Positions 26,364-34,211 of a stretch of 64,000 bases of DNA are shown here, piece by piece. The notes under the pieces were generated by a model. It was not told where the DNA came from, searched no databases, and saw only the letters and a program-made list of their open reading frames with translations. The stretch comes from Bacteroidales bacterium. GTDB lineage: Bacteria; Bacteroidota; Bacteroidia; Bacteroidales; UBA932. The translations under genes were made by a program, and so were the position numbers. The stretch is from the NCBI GenBank assembly GCA_017438975.1, contig JAFRUH010000011.1, positions 18,047 through 82,046 of the forward strand. Reading direction: 5' to 3'. Position 1 is the stretch's first letter, and each line of letters starts with the position of its first letter.

Positions 26364-27224
26364 ATGGACATCCTGAAAACACTGGCCGTCGCGGGGGCGC
26401 TCGCCCTCGGAACGGCCCTCCTGCCCTCCTGCAACACCGGGGCACCCGTCAAGACCGAAACCCTGGAATACGCGGATTCCACCGCCCACGCCTACGTGAC
26501 CGTCCACCTGGAACTGCCCGAAGCGGTCACGGGGAAAGCCGGAAAGATCCGCGAAACGCTGATTGACGTCATGGACCGCCAGATGAGTGCGGTCGCCCCT
26601 GGTGAAGACGGGAGACTGTTCCCCGCCTATGAGGGAGACAGGACGAAGACGGACGAACTCTTCACTTATTACCGTCAGCAGCTCATGCAAGTCATCGGCC
26701 GGCTCTCCCAGGAAGACGCCGACAGCCGGATCGCGTATATGGAAAACCCGGCTGAATCCGAAATGCCATCGTGGGGATACGAATTCAATCTCGAAAAGAT
26801 TGCCGACACGGACCGTTACGCCGTCTTCTCCTCCCACAATTATCTCTATATGGGCGGAGCCCACGGAGGAGTCACGGGAGAGGGTTCGCTGACATTCGAC
26901 AAAAAAGACGGACACCTGGTCCAATCCTTCCTCCGGCCGGACTGTCTCGACGAGATCCAGCCCCTGCTCCGGCAGGGCCTGATGCGCTATTATGGAGAAA
27001 ACGGTGAGGATTTCCCGGAAGAAAAGCTGATGGAACGCCTGCAGATCGAAGGGGACAGAATTCCCCTTCCAGCCTGGAGCCCTTTCCCCACCGAAGAAGG
27101 CCTGACCTTTACCTACCAGCAGTACGAAATCGCCTGCTACGCCGATGGAATGCCCTCGTTCACAATTCCTTACAAGGATATCCTGCCCTTTATCGACAAA
27201 GAGGCGAAGAAACTGGTCAAATAA
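26364..27224 (+). CDS. DUF3298-type (RsiV-like fold) lipoprotein
   Basis: 286 residues from ATG 26364; lipobox in TALLPSC, so probably a lipoprotein. The stretch YLYMGGAHGGVTGEGSLTFD followed by LPFIDKEAKKLVK at the end is the pattern of DUF3298/DUF4163 proteins, a fold also present in the anti-sigma factor RsiV and deacetylase PdaC. The N-terminal ETLEYADSTAHAYVTVHLELP fits the DUF4163 part. Enzymatic residues are not evident; a binding or sensory role in the envelope is possible. Coupled to the phosphoesterase gene. Confidence 0.72.
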   Translation: MDILKTLAVAGALALGTALLPSCNTGAPVKTETLEYADSTAHAYVTVHLELPEAVTGKAGKIRETLIDVMDRQMSAVAPGEDGRLFPAYEGDRTKTDELFTYYRQQLMQVIGRLSQEDADSRIAYMENPAESEMPSWGYEFNLEKIADTDRYAVFSSHNYLYMGGAHGGVTGEGSLTFDKKDGHLVQSFLRPDCLDEIQPLLRQGLMRYYGENGEDFPEEKLMERLQIEGDRIPLPAWSPFPTEEGLTFTYQQYEIACYADGMPSFTIPYKDILPFIDKEAKKLVK

Positions 27225-27236
27225 TAATCAATTGTT

Positions 27237-27992
27237 ATGAACATCAATCAAGTTGGAATCAAAAAAATCATCCGTCTTGTGCTGACGGTAGCGGTCCTTC
27301 TCCTGGTCGTGAGGCTGTGTACCAGCAACTTGGGGAGCGTCATCAACCTCCCCGGCGGTCTGGGCCAGGAGAGCAGTAACGATTCGGAAGGATCCGGGGG
27401 CTGGTTCAGTCCGAAAGGACAGACCGGCGGAACGACGTCAAACGTGGACGAACTGGACATCAAGGAACTGGAAAGGGAAATGGGCATCGGGACAAACAAA
27501 GGTCCCGCCACCACGACCACCACGACTACCACGACTACGACTTCTTCGGCATCATCTCCCCTCGCCTTCAAGGGTATTCCCATGACCGGCACGCTTTCGG
27601 TTTTCGGGACGGAACTGGTCAAGGCAGGATTCAAGAATGCCGGGAACGGCACCTATACCGGTGATTTCGCCGGATACAGCGGATGCAAGATAACGCCGTC
27701 CGGCAACAATCCGGTCCAGGAAGTCCGCGTCGATTTCCCGGTCATCTCCGATTGGGACGCCCTTGAGAAGGCCTATGATTCCCTTCAGGCCTCCCTTACC
27801 CAGAAATATGGGATCGAGCCGCAGACCTCGAGCGGCAGCAATGTCGCCGTCTATAACCTTCCTAACGGAACCATCACCCTGGACGCCGATGTAAAGGACC
27901 GCTCCACCTGGCACGTGATCCTGAAATACGCGAATTCCCTTTCGCTTGCCACGCCCGGCACCCTTGGAAGGAATCCCATCGACGACCTGTAA
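27237..27992 (+). CDS. Hypothetical membrane-anchored protein with poly-Thr linker
   Basis: 251 residues: one N-terminal membrane helix (IIRLVLTVAVLLLVVRL), a Gly/Ser-rich spacer, a run of 11 Thr at about residues 92-102 encoded by mixed ACC/ACG/ACT codons, then a globular domain from about 108 (FKGIPMTGTLSVFGTELVKA, GDFAGYSGCKITPSG). Short domains with this FxGIPxxG pattern occur in Bacteroidales hypothetical proteins; no function known. Third gene of the phosphoesterase unit, followed by a terminator. Confidence 0.68.
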   Translation: MNINQVGIKKIIRLVLTVAVLLLVVRLCTSNLGSVINLPGGLGQESSNDSEGSGGWFSPKGQTGGTTSNVDELDIKELEREMGIGTNKGPATTTTTTTTTTTSSASSPLAFKGIPMTGTLSVFGTELVKAGFKNAGNGTYTGDFAGYSGCKITPSGNNPVQEVRVDFPVISDWDALEKAYDSLQASLTQKYGIEPQTSSGSNVAVYNLPNGTITLDADVKDRSTWHVILKYANSLSLATPGTLGRNPIDDL

Positions 27993-28017
27993 AGAACCAA
28001 CTGATCCGATATATAAA

Positions 28018-28053
28018 AGAAGGCGGCCGGAAACGGTCGCCTTCTTGCCTTTG
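28018..28053 (+). terminator. Intrinsic terminator after the phosphoesterase unit
   Basis: A 12-bp stem AGAAGGCGGCCG / CGGTCGCCTTCT (one G-T pair) with GAAA loop at 28018-28045 is followed by TGCCTTTG. It ends one base before the oppositely oriented tRNA-Leu. Confidence 0.75.
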
Positions 28054-28137
28054 TGCGCGAAATCAGAGTCGAACTGACACGCCCTTGCGGGCACTACCTC
28101 CTGAGAGTAGCGCGTCTACCAATTTCGCCATTCGCGC
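28054..28137 (-). tRNA. tRNA-Leu (anticodon CAG)
   Basis: 84-nt class II tRNA on the minus strand: acceptor GCGCGAA pairs with TTCGCGC, D arm GGCGAAATTGGTAGAC, anticodon stem CTACT/GGTAG with loop CTCAGGA (CAG), a long variable arm GTGCCCGCAAGGGCG, T arm with CAGTTCGACTCTG, discriminator A. CCA is not encoded. Confidence 0.96.
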
Positions 28138-28149
28138 TTCAAGGGAATG

Positions 28150-28180
28150 CAAAATTACAACTTTTTTTTGAATCTCCAAA
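28150..28180 (-). promoter_or_regulatory. tRNA-Leu promoter
   Basis: Minus-strand TTTG (28180-28177), 19 bp, TAATTTTG (28157-28150): full consensus match, starting 12 bp upstream of the tRNA 5' end. Confidence 0.8.
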
Positions 28181-28200
28181 AAATGAGAGGGGAAATGCAC

Positions 28201-29010
28201 TCAGAAAACGACTTCGTGACGGATCCCGTCCTTCCATCCGCCCCCGGTAACGAGGATGTCGGTCAGCGCGCAGTCGACCTCGACTGTCAGGTCGCCGAGA
28301 TCCCGGGCGGTCCAGTCGTACCCGGTCGCCGCGATATACTCTCCGAGGGCGAAGGTCCGGATCCCGCCGCCTTCTGACCGGACTTCCAACCGCAGCGAAT
28401 CATCCGTCTGACGGGGCAGGAAGACCCTGTATTCCCTCACCAGCGGTCTCGTCCCGCCCTGCAGGGGAACCCCGATCGGCGGGATGCAGGAAAAATCCCC
28501 CTCCAGCGGCTCTCCCGGCCCTGAATAGCCCCCGATATGCCCCCGGATGGTCATCGTATAGGGAGCCAGGGCTCCGAATGGTCCGTCGATCCGGAGCGTC
28601 AGGCAGCAGTAATCCTTCTGGGGAAGCACCTTGCAGAAAGCCGTTTCCCCGTCCGTATCGACGTCCCCGCGCCACCAGGTCAAGGGCGGGGAGCCGTGGC
28701 CGGCGGGAATCTCCACCCCGCTGTCAAACATCCCTTCGTCGCCGGCCACGACCCATACCCTGACCCGTTTGTCGGGAACCACAATCTGAAAGAAACCGGA
28801 GCAATCCTCTTCATCCAACCATCCGGTATAATCCGTACGCTCCCCTTCCACCCGCAGCAGCACGGGGTAGTCCTCGTCACGGACTTTCTCCCGCACCGCC
28901 GTCAGGTCCAGGCCCAGCGCACAGGGACATCCGCTCCGGTCCTCCTTGACGCTGCAGGACAGCGGAAGGACCGAAACTACGAGCAGGCACATGATCCGTT
29001 CAAAACACAT
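28201..29010 (-). CDS. FimB/Mfa2-family fimbrial anchor-like lipoprotein
   Basis: 269 residues from ATG 29010 (MCFERIMCLLVVSVLPLSC). The lipobox VLPLSC is followed by SVKEDRSGCPCALGLDLT, the typical opening of FimB/Mfa2 proteins, then a beta-sandwich-like body with LTLRIDGPFG. FimB/Mfa2 proteins cap and anchor type V fimbriae in the outer membrane. No major fimbrillin gene is visible. The start overlaps the DUF3575 gene by 11 bp; an ATG at 28992 is the alternative. It is the last gene of a three-gene unit. Confidence 0.78.
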   Translation of the reverse strand: MCFERIMCLLVVSVLPLSCSVKEDRSGCPCALGLDLTAVREKVRDEDYPVLLRVEGERTDYTGWLDEEDCSGFFQIVVPDKRVRVWVVAGDEGMFDSGVEIPAGHGSPPLTWWRGDVDTDGETAFCKVLPQKDYCCLTLRIDGPFGALAPYTMTIRGHIGGYSGPGEPLEGDFSCIPPIGVPLQGGTRPLVREYRVFLPRQTDDSLRLEVRSEGGGIRTFALGEYIAATGYDWTARDLGDLTVEVDCALTDILVTGGGWKDGIRHEVVF

Positions 29011-29554
29011 ACACAAGCGCAAGGATCATGTCATTGGGGAGGAAGAATACCTTCTCCCCCGCATCGGTGGTCAGGCCGCAGACCGGACAGGCATAGACCG
29101 TATACCGGTCATAGCCGCCCCAGAAGCCGATCCCGAAATCCAGGTTCAGGTGCGGATGGAGCATATAGGAATACCCGGCCGAAAGGCCCGCCCCGTAGCG
29201 GTCCCCCTCCCTCGTTTCGGGAGAGACGATCCCGCCGCGGTTGTATTCCTGGTACTGGAGGCTGCCGGCCATCCACCATCCCGAATACACGTTCCAGGGC
29301 CAGTACCGGACCCCTGCCCGGTAGAGCTGCTGCCGAGCGGAAACCGGCTCCGGCGTCCCCGCCCGGAAGAGGAAGGGGTTGTACTTCATCCCCGCATCGA
29401 CGCTCCAGCGGCGCGACAGGGCCGCCGAGGCCGTGATGTTCATCGTCCCGAACCCGGCATAGTCCGCGACATTGGTCCCGACGCTGTAGTTCTGGGCCGC
29501 CAGGGGTAGCAGGAAAAAGAGCGAACCCGTCAGGCAAATCAATATCCTTTTCAT
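29000..29554 (-). CDS. DUF3575-type outer-membrane beta-barrel protein
   Basis: 184 residues from ATG 29554, with a signal peptide (MKRILICLTGSLFFLLPLAAQ). Alternating hydrophobic strands, VGTNVADYAGFGTMNITAS at the start and PNDMILALVYVF at the end with terminal Phe, indicate a small beta barrel of the DUF3575 kind, commonly found in fimbria loci of Bacteroidales next to FimB/Mfa2 genes, as here. Probably an outer-membrane assembly or anchoring component. The start lies two bases after the stop of the zincin gene. Confidence 0.8.
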   Translation of the reverse strand: MKRILICLTGSLFFLLPLAAQNYSVGTNVADYAGFGTMNITASAALSRRWSVDAGMKYNPFLFRAGTPEPVSARQQLYRAGVRYWPWNVYSGWWMAGSLQYQEYNRGGIVSPETREGDRYGAGLSAGYSYMLHPHLNLDFGIGFWGGYDRYTVYACPVCGLTTDAGEKVFFLPNDMILALVYVF

Positions 29555-29556
29555 GG

Positions 29557-31128
29557 TCAATTGTCTGAATATCTGTCAAATACTTGGTCGATGACGCTTT
29601 GGTATCCCGGATACAGGGAATTCAGTTTATCCCGGAGCTTATCCCGGCTGTCCACCTCGGAGGTCAGTGCCCGGAAGATCTGCTCCCGGCCCAGTCCCCG
29701 CTCGTCCAAATACCGAAGGATCTGGGGGCGGAACCAGAAGGAACTCCCGAAGGTCGGTGTCACGCCGCCGTAACGCTCCCGGAACATCTTCGCCTGGTTG
29801 AAATAGGCCCACATCTCGCCCACCTCGCAGCATCCGGCATCCTTGTCAGACCCCGTCCCGTAGCTCTCCCCGCCCGAAAGCACGAAAGAAGCGATAATAT
29901 AGGCGATGTAGCGGTCCCAGTAGGCGTTTCCGACCTGGGCGTAGTGGCTGGCATGGGACATCTCATGGGTCACGGCCTGGTAGAGATCGGCGTACTCGAC
30001 GGCGTCTTTCGTGCCGATCGTAATGTCCGGGACAAAATGCCGGAGGATCCCGGTGTAGTTCCCGAGATACTCGGTCAGGAGCTTGTTCTCCAGGAAGGCG
30101 CCGTGATGGAGCATGCAGGTGCTGCTGGAAGACAGGTGCGGGAAAATCCAGAACCTCAGGTCCTTGGGCGGAGCCTTGATGTCCATGTCCTCCTCCTTGC
30201 ACCGTTCGTAATACTCGTAGGCGGCGTTGTTGACGACGCAGCGGCGGAACAGGGCGCCGTCCGATGCGGAGGTGACGTTCAGGTCGACTCCCTCCGGTCC
30301 GTTCTTTCCGAGGGTCGAGACGGAAGCGGGGACCAGGATCAGGTTGATTCCGATCCCGAAGCCCTTCTCATTCTTGAAAACCAGCCGGTAACGCGGTTCG
30401 GTCGAGAAGGATGCCGGAATCTCGTAATAGCCGTCCCGGTCCGTCCAGGCCGACGAAAACTTGACGAAGGTATTGCAGGAAACCCGCACGCCCGCGACCC
30501 CGAACGGCTTCCCCCCGTTGGCGTCCGGATCCTCGATCGTAATCCGTCCGGAAGGATGGAAACTCTCCCCGCGCACCGCCGGGACAAGCAGGTCCGCATT
30601 GCCCGTCAGCCGGTACGACTCGCGTTCGACCGCCTCCCAGTCTATTCCGTCTCCACCCCGCGTCGGCCCCGCATGCTCGGCGATGTAGCACTGGTCGATC
30701 AGCTCGCAGCGGATTCCCTCGGGGAGGCTGAAACCGGCCGGAACGACCGTGTACTGCCAGGTAATCAGGTCCTTCCCCACTTCCGGGTCATGGTAATAAT
30801 CCCCTTCCCGGACGATCTGGTAATCCAGCGGATGGTCGAAGAGCTGGAGTCCCAGGGCGACCAGTTCCTCGTACTGGTCCTTCGTAGGAAGGATCCGGAC
30901 ATAAAGGTCCGTCGGAGTAATGTCCACGCGCTCGGCACGGGTCGGATAGAGGGATTGCAGGGCGCGGGTGATGTTCCTGACGGCGTAGGGATCCTCCATG
31001 CGCCCGCCCAGTTCGATCATCCCGTGGTAGACCGCCCCTGCCGTGCCCGGGGTCTCCGGGGAGAGGACCTCCTTCCGGCAGGCGACAAGCAGCGGCAGGA
31101 TCAGCAGCCAAAGGTGAAGTTGTTTCAT
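29557..31128 (-). CDS. Lipoprotein with HExxH metalloprotease motif and Ig-like domain
   Basis: 523 residues from ATG 31128; lipobox LLVAC with Cys17. Residues about 190-270 contain a carboxypeptidase-regulatory-like beta sandwich (PFGVAGVRVSCNTF, AWTDRDGYYEIPASF). At 388-395 lies HEMSHASH, an HExxH zinc site, with a candidate third ligand Glu in CCEVGEMWAY (435-438). This suggests a surface zincin peptidase. It leads a unit with DUF3575 and FimB/Mfa2-like genes, so it may process or organise surface fibres, which is inference. An alternative is a non-catalytic scaffold. Confidence 0.75.
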   Translation of the reverse strand: MKQLHLWLLILPLLVACRKEVLSPETPGTAGAVYHGMIELGGRMEDPYAVRNITRALQSLYPTRAERVDITPTDLYVRILPTKDQYEELVALGLQLFDHPLDYQIVREGDYYHDPEVGKDLITWQYTVVPAGFSLPEGIRCELIDQCYIAEHAGPTRGGDGIDWEAVERESYRLTGNADLLVPAVRGESFHPSGRITIEDPDANGGKPFGVAGVRVSCNTFVKFSSAWTDRDGYYEIPASFSTEPRYRLVFKNEKGFGIGINLILVPASVSTLGKNGPEGVDLNVTSASDGALFRRCVVNNAAYEYYERCKEEDMDIKAPPKDLRFWIFPHLSSSSTCMLHHGAFLENKLLTEYLGNYTGILRHFVPDITIGTKDAVEYADLYQAVTHEMSHASHYAQVGNAYWDRYIAYIIASFVLSGGESYGTGSDKDAGCCEVGEMWAYFNQAKMFRERYGGVTPTFGSSFWFRPQILRYLDERGLGREQIFRALTSEVDSRDKLRDKLNSLYPGYQSVIDQVFDRYSDN

Positions 31129-31146
31129 AGTCCGATCATTTTTCCG

Positions 31147-31242
31147 CAAAGCTACGGGAGAAGAGCCGTTTGCAGAAAAATCAAACGTTTAAGTTCCAAA
31201 ATCGGCCGCTCTTGCGGATGAGAGGCCGATTTATTATCTTTG
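31147..31242. promoter_or_regulatory. Divergent promoters: zincin unit (minus) and histidine phosphatase (plus)
   Basis: TAGCTTTG on the minus strand (31154-31147) precedes the zincin ATG at 31128; no clear -33 partner. TATCTTTG at 31235-31242 on the plus strand with CTTG at 31211-31214 (20 bp spacing) precedes the phosphatase ATG at 31265. Confidence 0.55.
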
Positions 31243-31264
31243 CAGACGGTAATATCTGTAAATA

Positions 31265-32563
31265 ATGAAACATCCTTTCCGTCCCCTGCTCCTTGCCGCC
31301 GCATTCCTGGTCCTTACCCAAACGGTTCACGCACAGATGGATCCGTCCCGATATGACACCGATCCGGACTGGGGCACAAGCGTTTATCATCCCTATGTCT
31401 TTCCGGAGATCCGGGATACGAAGGCACCCCGGGGATTCAAGCCGTTCTACATCAGTCATTACGGTCGCCACGGCTCCCGCCACCAGACGGAAAGCAACGG
31501 GAAATACGCCTATGAAATCCTCTCGAAAGCGGACAGCGAAGGAATCCTGACCGACAAGGGAAAGGCGTTATACAAAGATGTCAAGACCCTTTATGATGAG
31601 CACGTCGGGCTCTGGGGAGAACTGACCGGGAGGGGCGCCCGGGAGCACCGCCTGCTCGCCCGCCGCATGCGCTCCCGCTTCCCCGCCGTCTTCCGAGGCC
31701 GGAAGCGCAGGGAGGTCTTCTGCCAGGCCAGCACGGTCCCGAGATGTATCGTCAGCATGGCGAACTTCACGTCCAGCCTCCAGCGCGAATCCCCCCGCCT
31801 CAACTTCGACTATGTGACCGGTGAGAAATACCTGGACATCCTCGCCCACAGTTTCTACAAGTCCAGTGAGATCTTCGCAGCCGACAACCGTCTCTTCGAT
31901 TCCCTCGTCCGGGCGAACTTCAATTCCGACCGCTTCTTCCGGACCTTCTTTACCGGGAACAAGGAAAAAGTCGGGGCGGTCGTCTCCGATACCACCCGCT
32001 TCTTCAAGGCCCTCTACACCGCCGGCGCCGTCTGCGGATGCCTTGAAATACCGGGCCTCAACCTCTACAAGAACCACCTGACCAAAGACGAGGTCATCCC
32101 CCTCGCGAATGCCTACAACAACCGGATCTTCGGCAACTACGGCCACTCGATCGAATTCGGAAACCGCTGCTCCTGGGCAGCGAAATGGCTCCTGGAGGAT
32201 ATCGTGACCCGGGCCGACCGAGCCCTCGAGCCGGAAAGCGGCATCGCCGCCGACCTCCGGTTCGGCCACGACACCGGAATCATGCCCCTCGCCGCCCTGA
32301 TCCGCCTGGAAGGCTTCGACAAACCGGTTTCCAGGTTCGAAGCCCACAAGTACTTCGACACCTCCGTCATGATGACGATGGCGACCAACATCCAGTTCAT
32401 CTTCTACCGGAACCGCACCGGAGAAGTCCTTGTGAAGATCCTCTATAACGAAAAAGAGACCCTCCTGGCAGGTATTCCCGCCTATGAAGGTCCCTTTTAC
32501 CGTTGGAGCGAGCTGAGAGCGTATTTCGAATCGCTCTTCGCCGACAAATCGGATCCGGTCTAG
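31265..32563 (+). CDS. Secreted histidine acid phosphatase
   Basis: 432 residues with a signal peptide ending near VHAQ. The phosphohistidine motif is SHYGRHGSRHQT (R68, H69) and the proton-donor motif is FGHDTG (near 340), making a two-domain branch 2 histidine phosphatase. Bacteroides homologues include phytase-like MINPP enzymes, but those carry HAE rather than HD, so a general or sugar/phytate phosphatase cannot be decided. Its stop codon is shared on opposite strands with deoC (CTAG at 32560-32563). Confidence 0.85.
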   Translation: MKHPFRPLLLAAAFLVLTQTVHAQMDPSRYDTDPDWGTSVYHPYVFPEIRDTKAPRGFKPFYISHYGRHGSRHQTESNGKYAYEILSKADSEGILTDKGKALYKDVKTLYDEHVGLWGELTGRGAREHRLLARRMRSRFPAVFRGRKRREVFCQASTVPRCIVSMANFTSSLQRESPRLNFDYVTGEKYLDILAHSFYKSSEIFAADNRLFDSLVRANFNSDRFFRTFFTGNKEKVGAVVSDTTRFFKALYTAGAVCGCLEIPGLNLYKNHLTKDEVIPLANAYNNRIFGNYGHSIEFGNRCSWAAKWLLEDIVTRADRALEPESGIAADLRFGHDTGIMPLAALIRLEGFDKPVSRFEAHKYFDTSVMMTMATNIQFIFYRNRTGEVLVKILYNEKETLLAGIPAYEGPFYRWSELRAYFESLFADKSDPV

Positions 32564-33447
32564 AAGAAGGATACGGTCTTCTGCTCGACCGCGGAAAGCA
32601 GCTGGTTGGCGAGCCGGCTGACACCGAGCCGGAACAGGTCCTTGTTCAGCCACTCCTTTCCGAGGATCGAAGACACGATGGAATAGTAGCAGACGGCGTC
32701 CATCGCGGAGGAAATGCCTCCCGCGGCCTTGAATCCGACCTTCCTTCCCGTCTTCTCGTAGAAAAGCTTGATGCAGTCGCACATGATCACCGCCGCCGTC
32801 GGGGTGGCGTTGACCTCGACCTTTCCCGTAGAAGTCTTGATGAAATCCGCACCGTTCTCCATCGCGAGGAAAGAAGCCTCGGCGATGAGTTCGGGAGTCA
32901 CCAGCAGACCGGTCTCGAGGATGACCTTGAGAATGATCTTTCGCTCCGGGAAGACATGGTCGATGCAGGAGCGGGCGGCGGCGATTTCCTGGCCGGCCGT
33001 CTCCAGGTCCCCTGCAAGGAAAGAGTTGAGAGCCAATACGATATCCACCTCATCAGCACCGGCGCGGACCGCCTTTTCAATCTCGAGAAGTTTCACGTCG
33101 AGGAAACTCTGCGAGGTCGGGAAGCAACCCGCCGTCACCGTAACATGGACCTCCGGGCAATGGCAGCACTCCCTGAGGACAGCGGCGAAATTCGGATAGA
33201 CACAGACCGAAGCGGGATAAGGGAAATCCGGGTATTCCACCTTGAAGGCGTTGACCTTTTCCATCAGCTTCGTGACCGACTCGTTCGTATCGGTCGTCTT
33301 GAGGGTCGTAAGGTCCATGAGGCCGAAGCACTCCTTGTAAATGGTTTCGGAGGCGACGCTCTCCAGATTGGCGGCGATGACCTCGAGCCGCCTTTCGATC
33401 GATTCTTTGTCCGGAACGTATCCGTACTTGTTCAATAATGTAGACAT
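32560..33447 (-). CDS. deoC: Deoxyribose-phosphate aldolase
   Basis: 295 residues from ATG 33447 (MSTLLNKYGYVPDKES). DeoC splits 2-deoxyribose-5-phosphate into acetaldehyde and glyceraldehyde-3-phosphate in nucleoside catabolism. Catalytic signatures: DFIKTSTGK with the Schiff-base Lys, VGFKAAGGIS with the second Lys, and GADEVDIVLALNSF. The N-terminal extension of about 40 residues is usual in the longer Bacteroidota form. It is 11 bp downstream of the radical SAM gene, last of the pheT-side run, and converges on the phosphatase gene. Confidence 0.95.
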   Translation of the reverse strand: MSTLLNKYGYVPDKESIERRLEVIAANLESVASETIYKECFGLMDLTTLKTTDTNESVTKLMEKVNAFKVEYPDFPYPASVCVYPNFAAVLRECCHCPEVHVTVTAGCFPTSQSFLDVKLLEIEKAVRAGADEVDIVLALNSFLAGDLETAGQEIAAARSCIDHVFPERKIILKVILETGLLVTPELIAEASFLAMENGADFIKTSTGKVEVNATPTAAVIMCDCIKLFYEKTGRKVGFKAAGGISSAMDAVCYYSIVSSILGKEWLNKDLFRLGVSRLANQLLSAVEQKTVSFF

Positions 33448-33458
33448 ATCCTGAAAAA

Positions 33459-34208
33459 TTATCCTTTGATCTGAATGTTGAATCCTTCTTCGAGAAGCGG
33501 AAGGACGAGCGTCCTCATCTCCTCCGCCGTATATTTCCGCAGCCCTTCGGCCGGTGTCTCCCGGTCGATTGTATAGACCATCACCTCCCTCGGCCGGAGA
33601 TGCCGGACGATGTCCATCCACCTTTCCGCCATCGCGGCCGAATCGACCCCGGGTCCCCGCAGGAACATCGTCTGGAGCACGAAATCCCCCTTGAACTTCT
33701 CCATGTTGCGGACTACGGCCTCGACGCTGTAGCGCCCCTGGGGCCGGTTGATCTTCTTCGCGTCCTCCGTCGTGACCGCGTCCAGCTTGAGGATCGGATT
33801 ATCAACCTTCCGGAGCGCCTCGAAGACTTCTTTCCGTCCGAGACGGGTCGCATTGGTCAGCACCGAAACCTTCGCCAGCGGATAGTACAGATCCCGCAGC
33901 TTGAGAACGTCTTCCACCATCCGGGGGAACTCGGGATTGAGCGTCGGCTCCCCGTCCCCGCTGAAGGTGATCGAATCGATCGGGGTCCCCTCCTCCAGGC
34001 ACTCGGTCAGTTTGGCGGCAAGCGCCGTCTTGAGCTCCCGGGCCGAAGGGAGCCTCGTGTCGGCTCGGCCGTCCCTGTTCCATCCGCATTCGCAGTAGAT
34101 GCAGTCGAAATTGCACAGTTTCCCTTTCTCGGGAAGGACGTTGATCCCGAGCGAGGATCCGAGCCGCCTCGAGAATATCGGACCGAAAACCAATTCTTCC
34201 CGCATCAT
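33459..34208 (-). CDS. Radical SAM protein
   Basis: 249 residues. The iron-sulfur motif C-x3-C-x2-C is in GKLCNFDCIYCECGW (from residue 31), followed by SFSGDGEPTLNPEF, the GGE-like motif, and SVLTNATRLG. The overall size and the opening ELVFGPIFSRRLGSSLGINVLP match a widespread family of small stand-alone radical SAM proteins related to the MoaA/wybutosine-type group. The reaction is unknown. Two adjacent ATGs (34208, 34205) could serve as the start. It follows the amidohydrolase gene by 3 bp. Confidence 0.85.
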   Translation of the reverse strand: MMREELVFGPIFSRRLGSSLGINVLPEKGKLCNFDCIYCECGWNRDGRADTRLPSARELKTALAAKLTECLEEGTPIDSITFSGDGEPTLNPEFPRMVEDVLKLRDLYYPLAKVSVLTNATRLGRKEVFEALRKVDNPILKLDAVTTEDAKKINRPQGRYSVEAVVRNMEKFKGDFVLQTMFLRGPGVDSAAMAERWMDIVRHLRPREVMVYTIDRETPAEGLRKYTAEEMRTLVLPLLEEGFNIQIKG

Positions 34209-34211
34209 AGG

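Noticed and set aside
23764-28137. Integrated element at tRNA-Asn or tRNA-Leu
   Set aside because: No integrase, excisionase or direct repeat of a tRNA 3' end was seen; the genes between are ordinary envelope genes.
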